A stretch of DNA of 64,000 nucleotides from Marivita sp046591575 (GTDB taxonomy: Bacteria; Pseudomonadota; Alphaproteobacteria; Rhodobacterales; Rhodobacteraceae). Below the pieces are notes generated by a model. The model was given only the letters and a program-made list of their open reading frames with translations. It did not search any database and was not told the origin of the DNA. The translations under genes were made by a program, and so were the position numbers. Below are positions 42,737-53,794 of the stretch, one piece after another. The DNA is taken from the NCBI RefSeq assembly GCF_046591575.1, contig NZ_JBIQWA010000001.1, positions 62,001 through 126,000 on the forward strand, given 5' to 3'. The first letter of the stretch is position 1. Every line of letters begins with the position of its first letter.

Positions 42737-43327
42737 TTACCCCTGCATCTCGGCAAGGCGGGCCACATATCGCGCCAGCGTGTCTATTTCCAAGTTCACC
42801 TTATCGCCTGTTTTGCTGCCGCCCCAAGTTGTCACTTCCTGGGTGTGCGGGATCAGGTTCACGCCAAACCGGCACCCATCGACCTCGTTAACCGTCAGGG
42901 ACGTGCCATCAAGTGCCACCGACCCTTTTGGCGCGATGTACCGGGCCAGTGCCTCTGGTGCCTCAAACGTATAGCGGATGCTGTCACCCTCGGCCCGCAT
43001 CTCGATGATTTCAGCCAATCCATCGACATGCCCGGACACGATATGTCCGCCCAGCTCGTCTCCGACTTTCAACGCGCGCTCAAGGTTGACTTTGGAGCCC
43101 ACGGCCCAACTGCCCAGGGTGGTCTTGTCCAGTGTTTCGGCGCTGATTTCGACATCAAACCAATCCGGACCCAACGCCACAACCGTCAAACAGGCCCCGC
43201 TGCACGCGATAGATGCGCCAATGTCGATCCCATCCGTGTCATAAGAGGTGCCGATACGTGCGCGCAGATCGCCGCGATGCTCAAGTTCGCGAACCTCTCC
43301 GATATCCGTCACAATCCCTGTAAACAT
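42737..43327 (-). CDS. ribE: Riboflavin synthase, alpha chain
   Basis: A 196-residue enzyme that dismutates two 6,7-dimethyl-8-ribityllumazine molecules to riboflavin. Two lumazine-binding domains are present (starting MFTGIVTDIGEV and, about residue 98, GGHIVSGHVDGLAE). The usual neighbour ribD lies about 4.7 kb away on the same strand, with three capsule genes of the opposite strand between them. Confidence 0.95.
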   Translation of the reverse strand: MFTGIVTDIGEVRELEHRGDLRARIGTSYDTDGIDIGASIACSGACLTVVALGPDWFDVEISAETLDKTTLGSWAVGSKVNLERALKVGDELGGHIVSGHVDGLAEIIEMRAEGDSIRYTFEAPEALARYIAPKGSVALDGTSLTVNEVDGCRFGVNLIPHTQEVTTWGGSKTGDKVNLEIDTLARYVARLAEMQG

Positions 43328-43433
43328 GATCCTGCCCCTATTTCCGGCATACCCACCAAATCTTGCGGTCTGGCATTCCCACACAAAGTCTGTGTGTGCT
43401 AACCTATCTCAAGCCGAGGGATACTGCGCAGAT

Positions 43434-44732
43434 ATGGCAAACACAACGGTCAAGCCAACACGGCGGGTGTTCCTGTTTTTGCAGGGCCCACATGGGCCGT
43501 TCTTTTCCGAACTTGCCGCAAAACTGTCAGAAACCGGTGCCGCCTGCTGGCGGGTGGCGTTTAACGCCGGCGATGGCGCGCGATGGACGGATCGCGATAC
43601 ATTATTGCCCTTTCGCCAGTCCGAGGACGCATGGATTGACCAGTTTTCACAGTGGATCACCGAAACAGGCGCAACCGACCTGGTGCTTTACGGCGACACC
43701 CGCCGCCGTCACGCTGACGCGATCAAGTTGGCCCGCAAAGCGGGTTTGGTCATTCACGTCTTTGAGGAAGGCTATCTTCGCCCCTATTGGGCCACTTACG
43801 AAAGAAATGGATCAAACGGCAATTCGCGCCTGATGGACATTACTCTGGATCAGATGGAACGCGCGTTGCTGGAACGATCAGCCTTGCCAACGATGCCCCC
43901 GGACCGCTGGGGCGATTTGCGCCAACACATGGTCCATGGGGCACTGTATCATTGGCATGTTTTATTCAGAAACCAGAGCTTCCCGCATTTCCGGCCGCAT
44001 CGCGATCAAACCGTCGCCCAGGAATTCCGCCTTCAGGTGCTGCGATTGCTGCGGCGGCCGCGGCATATGATCGAACGCCGATGGACAACGCAACGCATCC
44101 GCAAGGGCGGCTGGCCCTATCACGTCGTTCTTTTGCAACTGGAACATGACGCAAGCTTTCGGGCGTTTTCGGATTTCGCGTCGCAGACAGAGTTTGTAAA
44201 TCTGGTGGTGGACGGCTTTGCCAAAGGGGCCGCATCACACCACAGATTGGTGTTCAAGGCCCATCCGCTAGAAGACGGGCGCGCACCGCTGGAACAGACG
44301 ATTCGCAAACGCGCGGCCAAACATGGCCTGTCAGATCGGGTCTTTTTTGTGCGCGGCGGAAAACTGGCTTACCTGCTGCAAGCGGCACGATCTGCGGTTA
44401 CGGTAAATTCAACAGCCGCGCATCAAGCCCTGTGGCGCGGCCTGCCGGTGCGCAGCTTCGGCACCAGCGTCTATGACAAACCGGGATTGGTATCGCATCA
44501 ACCTTTGCCGGATTTCTTCACATCTCCGAAACCGCCCGATCCGGAGGCGCACGCGATTTATCGCCAGTTTTTATTGGAAACGAGCCAGCTTCCAGGCGGG
44601 TTTTATTCATCAAAGGGCCGTGTTCAGCTGCTGCGTCACGTGGTGGACCGTATTTTGGCCCCGCATGATCCGTACGAAAACCGCTTATCCGCGCACGAGT
44701 CCAAGACGCAACAGTTGCGGGTTGTTCGGTAG
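43434..44732 (+). CDS. kpsS: Capsule polysaccharide protein, KpsS-like
   Basis: A 432-residue cytosolic protein of the capsule beta-Kdo transferase (KpsS/KpsC) group, which builds the Kdo linker on phosphatidylglycerol for group 2 capsules. Conserved-looking segments are RRVFLFLQGPHGPFFSELA, VFEEGYLRPYWATYE, KAHPLEDGR and VNSTAAHQALWRGLPVRSFG. The start at 43434 is chosen because the longer frame overlaps ribE. First gene of the kps cluster. Confidence 0.85.
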   Translation: MANTTVKPTRRVFLFLQGPHGPFFSELAAKLSETGAACWRVAFNAGDGARWTDRDTLLPFRQSEDAWIDQFSQWITETGATDLVLYGDTRRRHADAIKLARKAGLVIHVFEEGYLRPYWATYERNGSNGNSRLMDITLDQMERALLERSALPTMPPDRWGDLRQHMVHGALYHWHVLFRNQSFPHFRPHRDQTVAQEFRLQVLRLLRRPRHMIERRWTTQRIRKGGWPYHVVLLQLEHDASFRAFSDFASQTEFVNLVVDGFAKGAASHHRLVFKAHPLEDGRAPLEQTIRKRAAKHGLSDRVFFVRGGKLAYLLQAARSAVTVNSTAAHQALWRGLPVRSFGTSVYDKPGLVSHQPLPDFFTSPKPPDPEAHAIYRQFLLETSQLPGGFYSSKGRVQLLRHVVDRILAPHDPYENRLSAHESKTQQLRVVR

Positions 44733-44832
44733 GCGCCACTAGTCCTAGTACTGGTCAAACTGTCGGGATTCCGGTACTTTACCAAAAAAATATAAACCGA
44801 GGCAGACAATAACTGGTCGAGGAGACCGAGCA

Positions 44833-45984
44833 GTGTTCAGTTCAAAATTCCGATGGGGCCGCCCCATCGCCATGGTGCTGTGCGCATCAGCTCTTGCGTC
44901 GTGCACCCTGCCCGGCGTCGGACCAAGTAAAAACCAGATTTTTGCGGGCTCTGTTCAGCGCGAAGGCGACGCCTTTATCGTCGCAGTGGATGACCGCGTC
45001 ACGCGGACAACCGCAGTGGTGCCAGCGTTAGGGTTTTCCGACCAGCTGAAGAATGCCAGCCTTCAAGGCGCGGACATCATTCGCCCCGGCGATACATTGG
45101 GTCTGACGATTTGGGAAAATGTCGATGACGGTTTGCTGGCGGGCGAAGTGTCCAACGCAACTGCCCTTGAAAACGTTCAGGTTGATGGATCGGGCTTTAT
45201 CTTTGTCCCCTATGCCGGTCGCATCAAAGCGGCCGGGAACACCCCCGAGGCGATCCGGCGTATCATCACCAGCAAACTGGAAGACCAGACGCCTGATCCG
45301 CAAGTGGAAGTGCGCCGCCTTGCCGGGGATGGTGCAACCGTAGCGATCCTTGGCTCTGCCGGTACGCAGGGCGTATTTCCAATCACCCGACCGACCCGCA
45401 CGCTGGCCTCCATGCTTGCCAGTGCTGGCGGCGTCGGCATGTCACCGGAAATCGCACAAATCACCCTGACACGGGGCGACCATAGCGAAACGATCTGGTT
45501 CGAGGATCTGTATGCCGATCCAACGCTCGATGTGGCGCTGCGAAATGGCGACAGAATTCTTGTGGAAGCCGACCAACGGTCGTTCACGGCTCTGGGGGCA
45601 GCCGGGTCTCAGACTCAATTGACCTTTGACAGCCGCACCCTGTCTGCTGTTGAGGCGCTGGCACAATTGGGCGGCCTGGTTGCGACAACCGCCGATCCCA
45701 CCGGTGTTTTTGTTTTCCGCAATGAACCGGCCGAGATCTCGAATGCAGTGCTGGGTCGGTCTGATTTGGTTGGGGCACAGCGGTTGATTTATGTTCTGGA
45801 CCTCACCGAACCCAACGGATTGTTCATTGCCCGCGATTTCCTGATCCGGGACGGCGATACGATCTATGTGACAGAAGCCCCAATCGTACAGTGGAACCGT
45901 ACAATTGCAGCGATCACGGGAACTCTTGGCGGTGCCCAGGGCCTTGCGACCGCCGCGACCGGCGGAACGGCATTGGGCGAGTAA
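44833..45984 (+). CDS. Polysaccharide export lipoprotein (Wza/KpsD-like)
   Basis: A 383-residue exporter with a lipoprotein signal (VLCASALASC). A polysaccharide export domain (residues about 70-165, with RPGDTLGLTIWENVDDG and VDGSGFIFVPYAGRIKAAG) and SLBB-like repeats follow. It would form the outer-membrane channel for capsule. The GTG start has GAGGAG eight bases upstream. The 100-base gap before it probably holds a promoter but shows no clear match. Confidence 0.88.
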   Translation: MFSSKFRWGRPIAMVLCASALASCTLPGVGPSKNQIFAGSVQREGDAFIVAVDDRVTRTTAVVPALGFSDQLKNASLQGADIIRPGDTLGLTIWENVDDGLLAGEVSNATALENVQVDGSGFIFVPYAGRIKAAGNTPEAIRRIITSKLEDQTPDPQVEVRRLAGDGATVAILGSAGTQGVFPITRPTRTLASMLASAGGVGMSPEIAQITLTRGDHSETIWFEDLYADPTLDVALRNGDRILVEADQRSFTALGAAGSQTQLTFDSRTLSAVEALAQLGGLVATTADPTGVFVFRNEPAEISNAVLGRSDLVGAQRLIYVLDLTEPNGLFIARDFLIRDGDTIYVTEAPIVQWNRTIAAITGTLGGAQGLATAATGGTALGE

Positions 45985-45992
45985 GCAAAAGC

Positions 45993-48017
45993 GTGCCACA
46001 CGCGCCCAACCCTTCAAACGCCGGGGCCGGACCGCCCCGGCGTTTACGTGTCTACAACACCGGGTTTCTGACGCAGAGCAGGATCAAACGTATCCTGCAC
46101 CTTTGCGGCTGGGATGTGTCTGTCGGACGCCCCAGGGACACGGACTGGGTTGGCGTTTGGGGGGACGCCCCAAGCGCGCAGCGCGGACTGTCTGTTGCAC
46201 AGGATCGGGATGTATCAGTCCTGCGGGTCGAGGACGGGTTTCTGCGCTCCCTGCATCCGGGACGGATTGCAAAAGAACCGCCGCTTGGCCTGCTTCTGGA
46301 CCGCACCGGCATTCACTTTGATGCCAGCCGTCCCTCGGATCTTGAAACACTGTTACAACAGGCACCGCTGGACGACACGTCACTTTTGGACAAGGCACGC
46401 GATTTAAGTGTGCAAATTCGCCAGAAAAAATTGTCGAAATACAGCGCTTACGATCCCGAGCTTGATTTGCCAGAACCGGGATATGTGCTTGTTGTCGATC
46501 AGGCAGAGGGTGATGCATCAGTGCGCGCCTCGGTGCCCGGAGACGAAACCGCGCGCGCCCGGTTTGCAGAAATGCTCTATTATGCGCAAACCGAACATCC
46601 CGGCGCGCAGATCCTGATCAAGTCACATCCCGAAACGCAGTCAGGCAAACGTGGAGGGCATTTCACCGATTCGCATGTGTCTGACAGGATTTCGTTTATC
46701 GACGGGCCTTTTGCGCCTTATGATCTTTTGGATGGGGCCATCGCGGTATACACGGTTTCATCGCATATGGGGTTTGAGGCGATCCTGGCCGGACACAGAC
46801 CACGGGTTTTTGGCACTCCGTTTTATGCCGGTTGGGGCCTAAGTGAAGATGAGCACCATTTCGTCCGACGCCAGCGCAGCCTGACGCGGGCACAGCTTTT
46901 TGCCGGTGCCATGATACAGTTTCCAGTCTGGTATGACCCCTATCACGATAGACTGTGTGATCTGCAGAGGGTGATTGATACTCTGGATGCCCATCAAAGG
47001 GCGTGGCTGCAAGACTGTCACGGGTGGACCGGACAGAATATCAGCATGTGGAAACGGCCCCACATGCAAGCGTTCTTTGGGCAGCACAGACCGATGAAAT
47101 TCGGCACAGACACTCAGGACGGGGCACGGCGTGCGATGGTCTGGGGGGCGTCGCAAGACGCGGATGTCTGGAGCGTTGAAGACGGGTTTCTTCGGTCCAA
47201 CGGGCTTGGCGCGCAATTGGTGCCGCCTGTGTCACTCGCCTTGGATGATCTGGGCATCTATTATGACCCCACACGTCCATCGCGACTGGAAAAGCTGATT
47301 GCGCAAAGCGCCCAACTTTCTGACGCAGAGCGCGCGCGGGCCCGCGCTTTGATCGACAGGATTGTCGATCAGGGCATCACCAAATACGCAACTGCAACCA
47401 CACCCGGCCGATTGCTTGATCAGGATAACCGCCCGATCATTCTTGTTCCCGGTCAGGTCGAGGATGATGCCTCTATCCGCATGGGAAGCCCCGAGATCAA
47501 AACCAACGCGGCACTACTAGAACGTGTTCGCGATGAAAATCCGAACGCGTGTATTGCCTACAAGCCGCATCCCGATGTTGTCGCGGGCTTGCGCCCTGGT
47601 GACGTGGACACTGCGGACAGCTGGGCGGATATCGTGCTGCCGGACAGCCCCATGGCTGGCCTGCTGTCTCAGGTTGATGCGGTCTGGACGCTGACGTCCT
47701 TGACCGGGTTCGAAGCCCTGCTGCGCGGGGTTCCGGTCACGACACTTGGCATTCCGTTTTATGCGGGGTGGGAGCTGACAACGGATCTGTGCCCCATGCC
47801 AAAGCGACGTGAGCGTCCCGTCACCATTGAAGCTTTGGTGCATGCCGCCTTGATCCTTTATCCGCGGTATCATGATCCCGTAACCAACGCGCCCTGCCCG
47901 GTTGAAATTGCGTTGGATCGGCTGTCGACAGGCAAGATACGTCAACCAAGGCGGTTGCGTTTATTGGCCAAGGCGCAGGGGCTTTGGGCGACTTATTCCA
48001 CGCCAGGACGGCGCTGA
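45993..48017 (+). CDS. kpsC: Capsule polysaccharide biosynthesis protein KpsC
   Basis: A 674-residue protein with two copies of the Kdo-transferase module, as in KpsC. The halves repeat RVEDGFLRS...LLLDRTGIHFDASRPS and SVEDGFLRS...LALDDLGIYYDPTRPS, each followed by IxKSHPE or YKPHPD and SxMGFEAIL/TGFEALL signature segments. The GTG at 45993 lies nine bases after the exporter stop. The 3' end overlaps ribD by 25 bases on the other strand. No kpsM/kpsT transporter genes are here. Confidence 0.9.
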   Translation: MPHAPNPSNAGAGPPRRLRVYNTGFLTQSRIKRILHLCGWDVSVGRPRDTDWVGVWGDAPSAQRGLSVAQDRDVSVLRVEDGFLRSLHPGRIAKEPPLGLLLDRTGIHFDASRPSDLETLLQQAPLDDTSLLDKARDLSVQIRQKKLSKYSAYDPELDLPEPGYVLVVDQAEGDASVRASVPGDETARARFAEMLYYAQTEHPGAQILIKSHPETQSGKRGGHFTDSHVSDRISFIDGPFAPYDLLDGAIAVYTVSSHMGFEAILAGHRPRVFGTPFYAGWGLSEDEHHFVRRQRSLTRAQLFAGAMIQFPVWYDPYHDRLCDLQRVIDTLDAHQRAWLQDCHGWTGQNISMWKRPHMQAFFGQHRPMKFGTDTQDGARRAMVWGASQDADVWSVEDGFLRSNGLGAQLVPPVSLALDDLGIYYDPTRPSRLEKLIAQSAQLSDAERARARALIDRIVDQGITKYATATTPGRLLDQDNRPIILVPGQVEDDASIRMGSPEIKTNAALLERVRDENPNACIAYKPHPDVVAGLRPGDVDTADSWADIVLPDSPMAGLLSQVDAVWTLTSLTGFEALLRGVPVTTLGIPFYAGWELTTDLCPMPKRRERPVTIEALVHAALILYPRYHDPVTNAPCPVEIALDRLSTGKIRQPRRLRLLAKAQGLWATYSTPGRR

Positions 48018-49105
48018 CGCGACCAGCTTTGCACGACATCCTCGCCAATTTGGCAAACCGAGGTCAGCGCAAACCGTGGTGCGTCCGCCAGTCTGCTCAG
48101 GCCCAAAGCACCCAAAGCGGGCCGCCCCTCGGCACCGATAACGATCCCGCCGGAATGAAGCTCCAGACGGTCGACGATATCGGCAGCAAGCAAACTGGCA
48201 GCCAGATCGCCGCCGCCTTCGCAAAAGACCCGCGTCATCCCTTCGGTCCCCAAGGCCAAAGCCAGTTTCGCAATGTCCAGACGCTGTCCCTTGGTCGAAA
48301 CCGGAATAAGTTTCGCGCCCAAATCCCGCCATTGCGATTGCAGTTCGTGCGGCGCATCGTCTGCATGACACAGCCAAAGCGGCGCGTCTGACAAAGTGTC
48401 CACCAACTTGCTGGTTTGGGGAATGTCCAGGCCACGCGACACAACGATGCGCACGGGTTGCTGTGGCACATGCACGCCACGCACGGTCAATAGCGGATCA
48501 TCCGACCGCGCCGTCCCTGCGCCCACCATCACCGCGTCATGGCAGGCGCGCAGCGTGTGAACATAAGCGCGCGTCTGGGCACCGGTGATCCACTGGCTGT
48601 CACCCGTGGCTGTGGCAATGCGCCCGTCCAGACTGGTTGCAAGTTTCAGCGTGATCAAAGGCCGCCCGGTTTCAACCCGCTGAAAGAACCCGGCGTGATC
48701 AAGCGCGGCTGCCTCTTTTCCGACACCGGTTGTCACCTCGATCCCGGCGGCGCGCAGTTTGAAGAACCCTTTGCCAGACACGCGCGGATCGCTGTCGGAA
48801 AAGGGGGCGACAACACGCGTCACCCCGGCAGCGATCAACGCATCCGAACAGGGCGGCGTCTGGCCCTGATGGGCACAAGGCTCAAGCGTCACATAGGCTG
48901 TCGCGCCAGCCGCCGCTGATCCGGCCTGCGCCAATGCCTGGGTTTCGGCATGGGGCCGCCCGCCGGGTTGCGTCCATCCTTCGCCGACGATCGTAGTGTC
49001 GCGCACCAGAACGCATCCCACCGCAGGGTTGGGCCAGGTATTGCCCATCCCCCTGCGCCCCAGATCCAAGGCCCGGTCCATGTAGAACGCGTCATCCCGC
49101 TGCAT
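47993..49105 (-). CDS. ribD: Bifunctional riboflavin biosynthesis deaminase/reductase
   Basis: A 370-residue enzyme for two steps of riboflavin synthesis. The zinc deaminase domain has HAET near residue 51 and PCAHQGQTPPC; the reductase domain (from about residue 150) has SLDGRIATATGDSQWITG. It follows nrdR by nine bases, the usual arrangement. Its 3' end overlaps kpsC. Confidence 0.95.
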   Translation of the reverse strand: MQRDDAFYMDRALDLGRRGMGNTWPNPAVGCVLVRDTTIVGEGWTQPGGRPHAETQALAQAGSAAAGATAYVTLEPCAHQGQTPPCSDALIAAGVTRVVAPFSDSDPRVSGKGFFKLRAAGIEVTTGVGKEAAALDHAGFFQRVETGRPLITLKLATSLDGRIATATGDSQWITGAQTRAYVHTLRACHDAVMVGAGTARSDDPLLTVRGVHVPQQPVRIVVSRGLDIPQTSKLVDTLSDAPLWLCHADDAPHELQSQWRDLGAKLIPVSTKGQRLDIAKLALALGTEGMTRVFCEGGGDLAASLLAADIVDRLELHSGGIVIGAEGRPALGALGLSRLADAPRFALTSVCQIGEDVVQSWSRQRRPGVE

Positions 49106-49114
49106 GGGGGTCGA

Positions 49115-49594
49115 TCACTCTTCGGGTTTGGATTTGTCTTTTTCGATCGGCCGCAATTCACTGACGAATTTGTCAAAGTCGTCTGCTTCCTGAAAGTTCT
49201 TATACACGCTGGCAAAGCGCACATAGGCGACGGTGTCGATCCGCGCGAGGGTCTCCATCACGATCTCGCCGATTTGCTTGGACGCGATGTCGGTTTCCCC
49301 CAGGCTTTCCAAGCGGCGCACGATTCCTGAAATCATCTGGTCGATCCGTTCCGGATCAATCGGACGTTTCTGCATCGCCATGCGAATAGAGCGTTCCAGT
49401 TTGTCACGGTCAAAATCTTCGCGCCGTCCATTTGATTTGATCACCACCAGATCACGCAACTGAACGCGTTCATACGTGGTGAAACGGCCTCCGCAGGCCG
49501 GGCAAAACCGTCTGCGCCGGATGGCAACATGGTCTTCTGCCGGACGGCTGTCTTTCACCTGAGAGTCAATATTTCCGCAAAACGGGCAGCGCAT
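49115..49594 (-). CDS. nrdR: Transcriptional repressor NrdR
   Basis: A 159-residue repressor of ribonucleotide reductase genes that senses ATP/dATP. The zinc ribbon MRCPFCGN...RRFCPACGGRFTTYERV and the following ATP-cone are intact. First gene of the nrdR-ribD unit. A perfect DnaA box lies about 53 bases upstream of the start. Confidence 0.96.
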   Translation of the reverse strand: MRCPFCGNIDSQVKDSRPAEDHVAIRRRRFCPACGGRFTTYERVQLRDLVVIKSNGRREDFDRDKLERSIRMAMQKRPIDPERIDQMISGIVRRLESLGETDIASKQIGEIVMETLARIDTVAYVRFASVYKNFQEADDFDKFVSELRPIEKDKSKPEE

Positions 49595-49646
49595 TGGCCG
49601 TCCCCCTCTTTTTTCGTCTCTGCCTCAATCTGTGGGTTTTCCCCAC

Positions 49647-49655
49647 TTATCCACA
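49647..49655 (+). promoter_or_regulatory. DnaA box upstream of nrdR
   Basis: TTATCCACA is a perfect match to the high-affinity DnaA box. It lies in the 130-base region between nrdR and the YjbQ gene, next to CTGTGG...CCACAG inverted elements. Confidence 0.6.
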
Positions 49656-49722
49656 GTCACTATAGGTCAGGCCCGAAGTTTTGGGTAGAGGTGAATTCAC
49701 ACCGCAATCAGTGGTGGGGCCG

Positions 49723-50127
49723 TCATGCCAAATGCGCAACAACCTTGCGTGTGTGGGCGGCATTCCGGTGTTCGAACACATAAATCCCCTGCCATGTGCC
49801 AAGCGCCATGGTTCCGTTGACGACCGGAATGGACAGGCTGACCGGAAGCATGGACGCCTTGATATGCGCAGGCATGTCATCCGGGCCTTCATAGGTATGC
49901 GTCAGATAGGACATCGTCGGGTCGGTTGTTGGTGGCGCAAGCCGATGGAAATATTCGGTCAGATCTGTGCGCACCTCGGGATCGGCGTTTTCCTGGATCA
50001 AGAGACTGGCGGACGTGTGTTGAATGAACAACGTCAAAAGTCCGGTTCCCTGCACCCACGCAGCAACCTCTGACGTGAATTCGTAAAGGCCTGGTCCAGT
50101 TGTGTGAATGTGAAAGGTGGTCTGCAC
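49723..50127 (-). CDS. YjbQ family protein (secondary thiamine-phosphate synthase-like)
   Basis: A 134-residue cytosolic protein of the YjbQ/UPF0047 family. The block IQHTSASLLIQENADPEVRTDL is its signature. Members have weak thiamine-phosphate synthase activity; the true role is unsettled. The GTG start at 50127 (QTTFHIHTTGPGLYEFT) has AAGGA eight bases upstream and matches relatives; the ATG at 50166 has no suitable spacing. Confidence 0.88.
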   Translation of the reverse strand: MQTTFHIHTTGPGLYEFTSEVAAWVQGTGLLTLFIQHTSASLLIQENADPEVRTDLTEYFHRLAPPTTDPTMSYLTHTYEGPDDMPAHIKASMLPVSLSIPVVNGTMALGTWQGIYVFEHRNAAHTRKVVAHLA

Positions 50128-50245
50128 CGCTGCTATCCTTGGTGTGAGACAAGTTTCTGACGCCATCCTGAGCGTCGCGGCACCCCAGTGCAACCAATCC
50201 GGTGCCGATGCGTTGGGTTGGCAGAACAAACAAGAGGTCTGGCAT

Positions 50246-50917
50246 ATGTCCAAGACGATTTTCATTACCGGTGCCTCAACCGGCATCGGAGAAGCCACGG
50301 CTCGCGCGGCGGTCAACGCGGGGTGGAATGTGGGGCTGTTTGCGCGATCCGAAGACAAGTTAAAGGCGCTTGCCGACGAATTCGGCGACACCGCGCTGGC
50401 CCTGCCCGGTGACGCGACGGATCTTGCGTCTCAGACGCAGGCGCTCAAGGCGTTGGCCGACGCGTTCGGGGCCATCGACGCTGCCTATGCGAATGCTGGA
50501 ACAGGATTAAGCGCATCGGGTACTCAGGCCGGTGATCCCGATGAATGGGAGCAGATGATCCGCCTTAACATCATGGGCTTGTTATGGACGACAAAGGCCG
50601 CGATGCCATATCTGAAGGAGACCAAAGGCCACCTTCTGATGACAGGCTCTGCCGCCGGGCGGGTTCATATCAAAGGTTCCGTCTACGGTGCGTCCAAGTG
50701 GTTCGTCCACGGTTATGGTGGAAACATCGCCGAGGAAATGCGGGCGTTCGGTGGCCGATGCACGGTGATCGCGCCCGGCATGGTCGACACGCCGTTTTTC
50801 GATGAAGGAAAACCGGACAAGCTCCAACCCGAAGATGTGGCCCGCTCGGTGCTTTTCGCGCTCGACGCGGAAGCGCGTGCCAGCATTCAGGAAGTGTTCC
50901 TGATGCCAACCCATTAA
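50246..50917 (+). CDS. Short-chain dehydrogenase/reductase
   Basis: A 223-residue classical SDR. The NAD(P) motif TGASTGIGEA is at residues 8-17, NAG near residue 84, and the catalytic Ser and YGASK (Tyr-x3-Lys) near residue 150. The substrate is unknown. The start at 50246 follows AGAGGT. It is followed 11 bases later by a small repeat-protein gene and probably shares its transcript. Confidence 0.9.
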   Translation: MSKTIFITGASTGIGEATARAAVNAGWNVGLFARSEDKLKALADEFGDTALALPGDATDLASQTQALKALADAFGAIDAAYANAGTGLSASGTQAGDPDEWEQMIRLNIMGLLWTTKAAMPYLKETKGHLLMTGSAAGRVHIKGSVYGASKWFVHGYGGNIAEEMRAFGGRCTVIAPGMVDTPFFDEGKPDKLQPEDVARSVLFALDAEARASIQEVFLMPTH

Positions 50918-50928
50918 GGAGGCAAGAT

Positions 50929-51126
50929 ATGACAACTGAGGAAAATGATCCCAAAACCGGGCCGGGTTCAACATCGGACCCCAATCAGGCCGACCGCACA
51001 GGCGACCCCAGACCGGACAAGTTCAAGGACGTACCGGATCAGCCCAAAGGGCCCAAGCAGACAAATCCCGACCCGCAAACCGGACCGGGCACGACCAGTG
51101 ATCCCAATCAGGCGGACCGGACTTGA
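50929..51126 (+). CDS. Small disordered protein with an internal repeat
   Basis: A 65-residue hypothetical protein with no hydrophobic segment, rich in Asp, Pro, Gly, Thr and Gln. The stretch TGPGSTSDPNQADRT returns as TGPGTTSDPNQADRT about 41 residues later, and the middle is Lys/Pro rich. It is surely translated: AAGGAGG lies six bases before the ATG, and a strong terminator follows the stop. The composition suggests an intrinsically disordered, highly soluble protein, perhaps stress related; I know no function. Confidence 0.7.
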   Translation: MTTEENDPKTGPGSTSDPNQADRTGDPRPDKFKDVPDQPKGPKQTNPDPQTGPGTTSDPNQADRT

Positions 51127-51131
51127 AGCAT

Positions 51132-51160
51132 TCCCCTGCCCTTTTGGCGGGGATTTTTTA
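51132..51160 (+). terminator. Rho-independent terminator
   Basis: CCCCTGCC, loop CTTTT and GGCGGGG form a strong stem followed by ATTTTTTA. It ends the SDR/small-protein transcript. Its T tract overlaps the stop codon of the converging small membrane protein gene. Confidence 0.85.
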
Positions 51161-51394
51161 CGAGCTGGGTGACCCGTTTCCTACCAAACCCTTGAGGAGT
51201 AAAAGCACCCATGGTGCGCCGTGAAAAAGCAAGTCGAAGATATCGACGAGACGGCCCAGCTGACCGGTGAAGAGCATCTTCAACTTTTCCCAGACATGCG
51301 GTTCCGGGGCAAAGGGTGCCAGACCAAGCGTTGCGCAAAGGATAAGCAAAATGGACCACGGCAAGCGGTTCAGCATCACGCGCAGAGATATCAT
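51158..51394 (-). CDS. Conserved small membrane protein
   Basis: A 78-residue protein with a hydrophobic segment at about residues 12-30 (LPWSILLILCATLGLAPF), a central PEPHVWEKLKMLFTG, and a second segment DIFDLLFHGAPWVLLLLKGLV. Short proteins of this type are common in roseobacters and are sometimes loosely labelled as transporter parts; no function is established. It lies downstream of rpoD and the HlyU-like gene on the same strand. Confidence 0.65.
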   Translation of the reverse strand: MISLRVMLNRLPWSILLILCATLGLAPFAPEPHVWEKLKMLFTGQLGRLVDIFDLLFHGAPWVLLLLKGLVGNGSPSS

Positions 51395-51421
51395 GGCGGG
51401 GCCGAACAGGCAGTCGGGCGT

Positions 51422-51696
51422 TCACCCAAAGATCGTTTCGCCCTGCTGATCAATCAGCATTTTGGCTTTTGCCAAAGACGCCTTGACCGCGTCTTCATGG
51501 CTTTGGAGTGTGTCAGCGCGCATCATCTGATGGGTCTTTACAGTGCCATCAATGTCTTTCTCGATCCGCGCCGCAATGCGCCACGTTCCACCATCTTTCA
51601 CCGGATCAGCGTAAATCGTGAACCCGTTGTGCACTTCGGCGGGGGCAGACGGGGCCGCACCGCCGCCGCCACCAAAGAGTTTCTTGAGAAACGACA

Positions 51697-51697
<1 letters not shown>
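51422..51697 (-). CDS. HlyU family protein
   Basis: A 91-residue protein with a Gly-rich linker (residues 9-14) and the compact HlyU fold region VHNGFTIYADPVKDGGTWRIAARIEK. The family name comes from a Vibrio haemolysin regulator, but in alphaproteobacteria the role is unknown. Its ATG overlaps the rpoD stop (TAATG), so it is translated with rpoD. Confidence 0.8.
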
Positions 51698-53682
<1,985 letters not shown>

Positions 53683-53794
53683 GGATGCTCCTGTCGAGGC
53701 GGGGCGATTCGTTAGACCCGAATCATTAGCGCGAAATTGCGATTCGCACACCCGTTTACCTTTATTCGTTTACGCTTTCCTTAGCAAAACACAG

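Noticed and set aside
49115..49722. DnaA box read as a replication origin
   Set aside because: Only one perfect box is seen and there is no cluster, AT-rich unwinding element or origin-linked gene; a promoter site is more likely.
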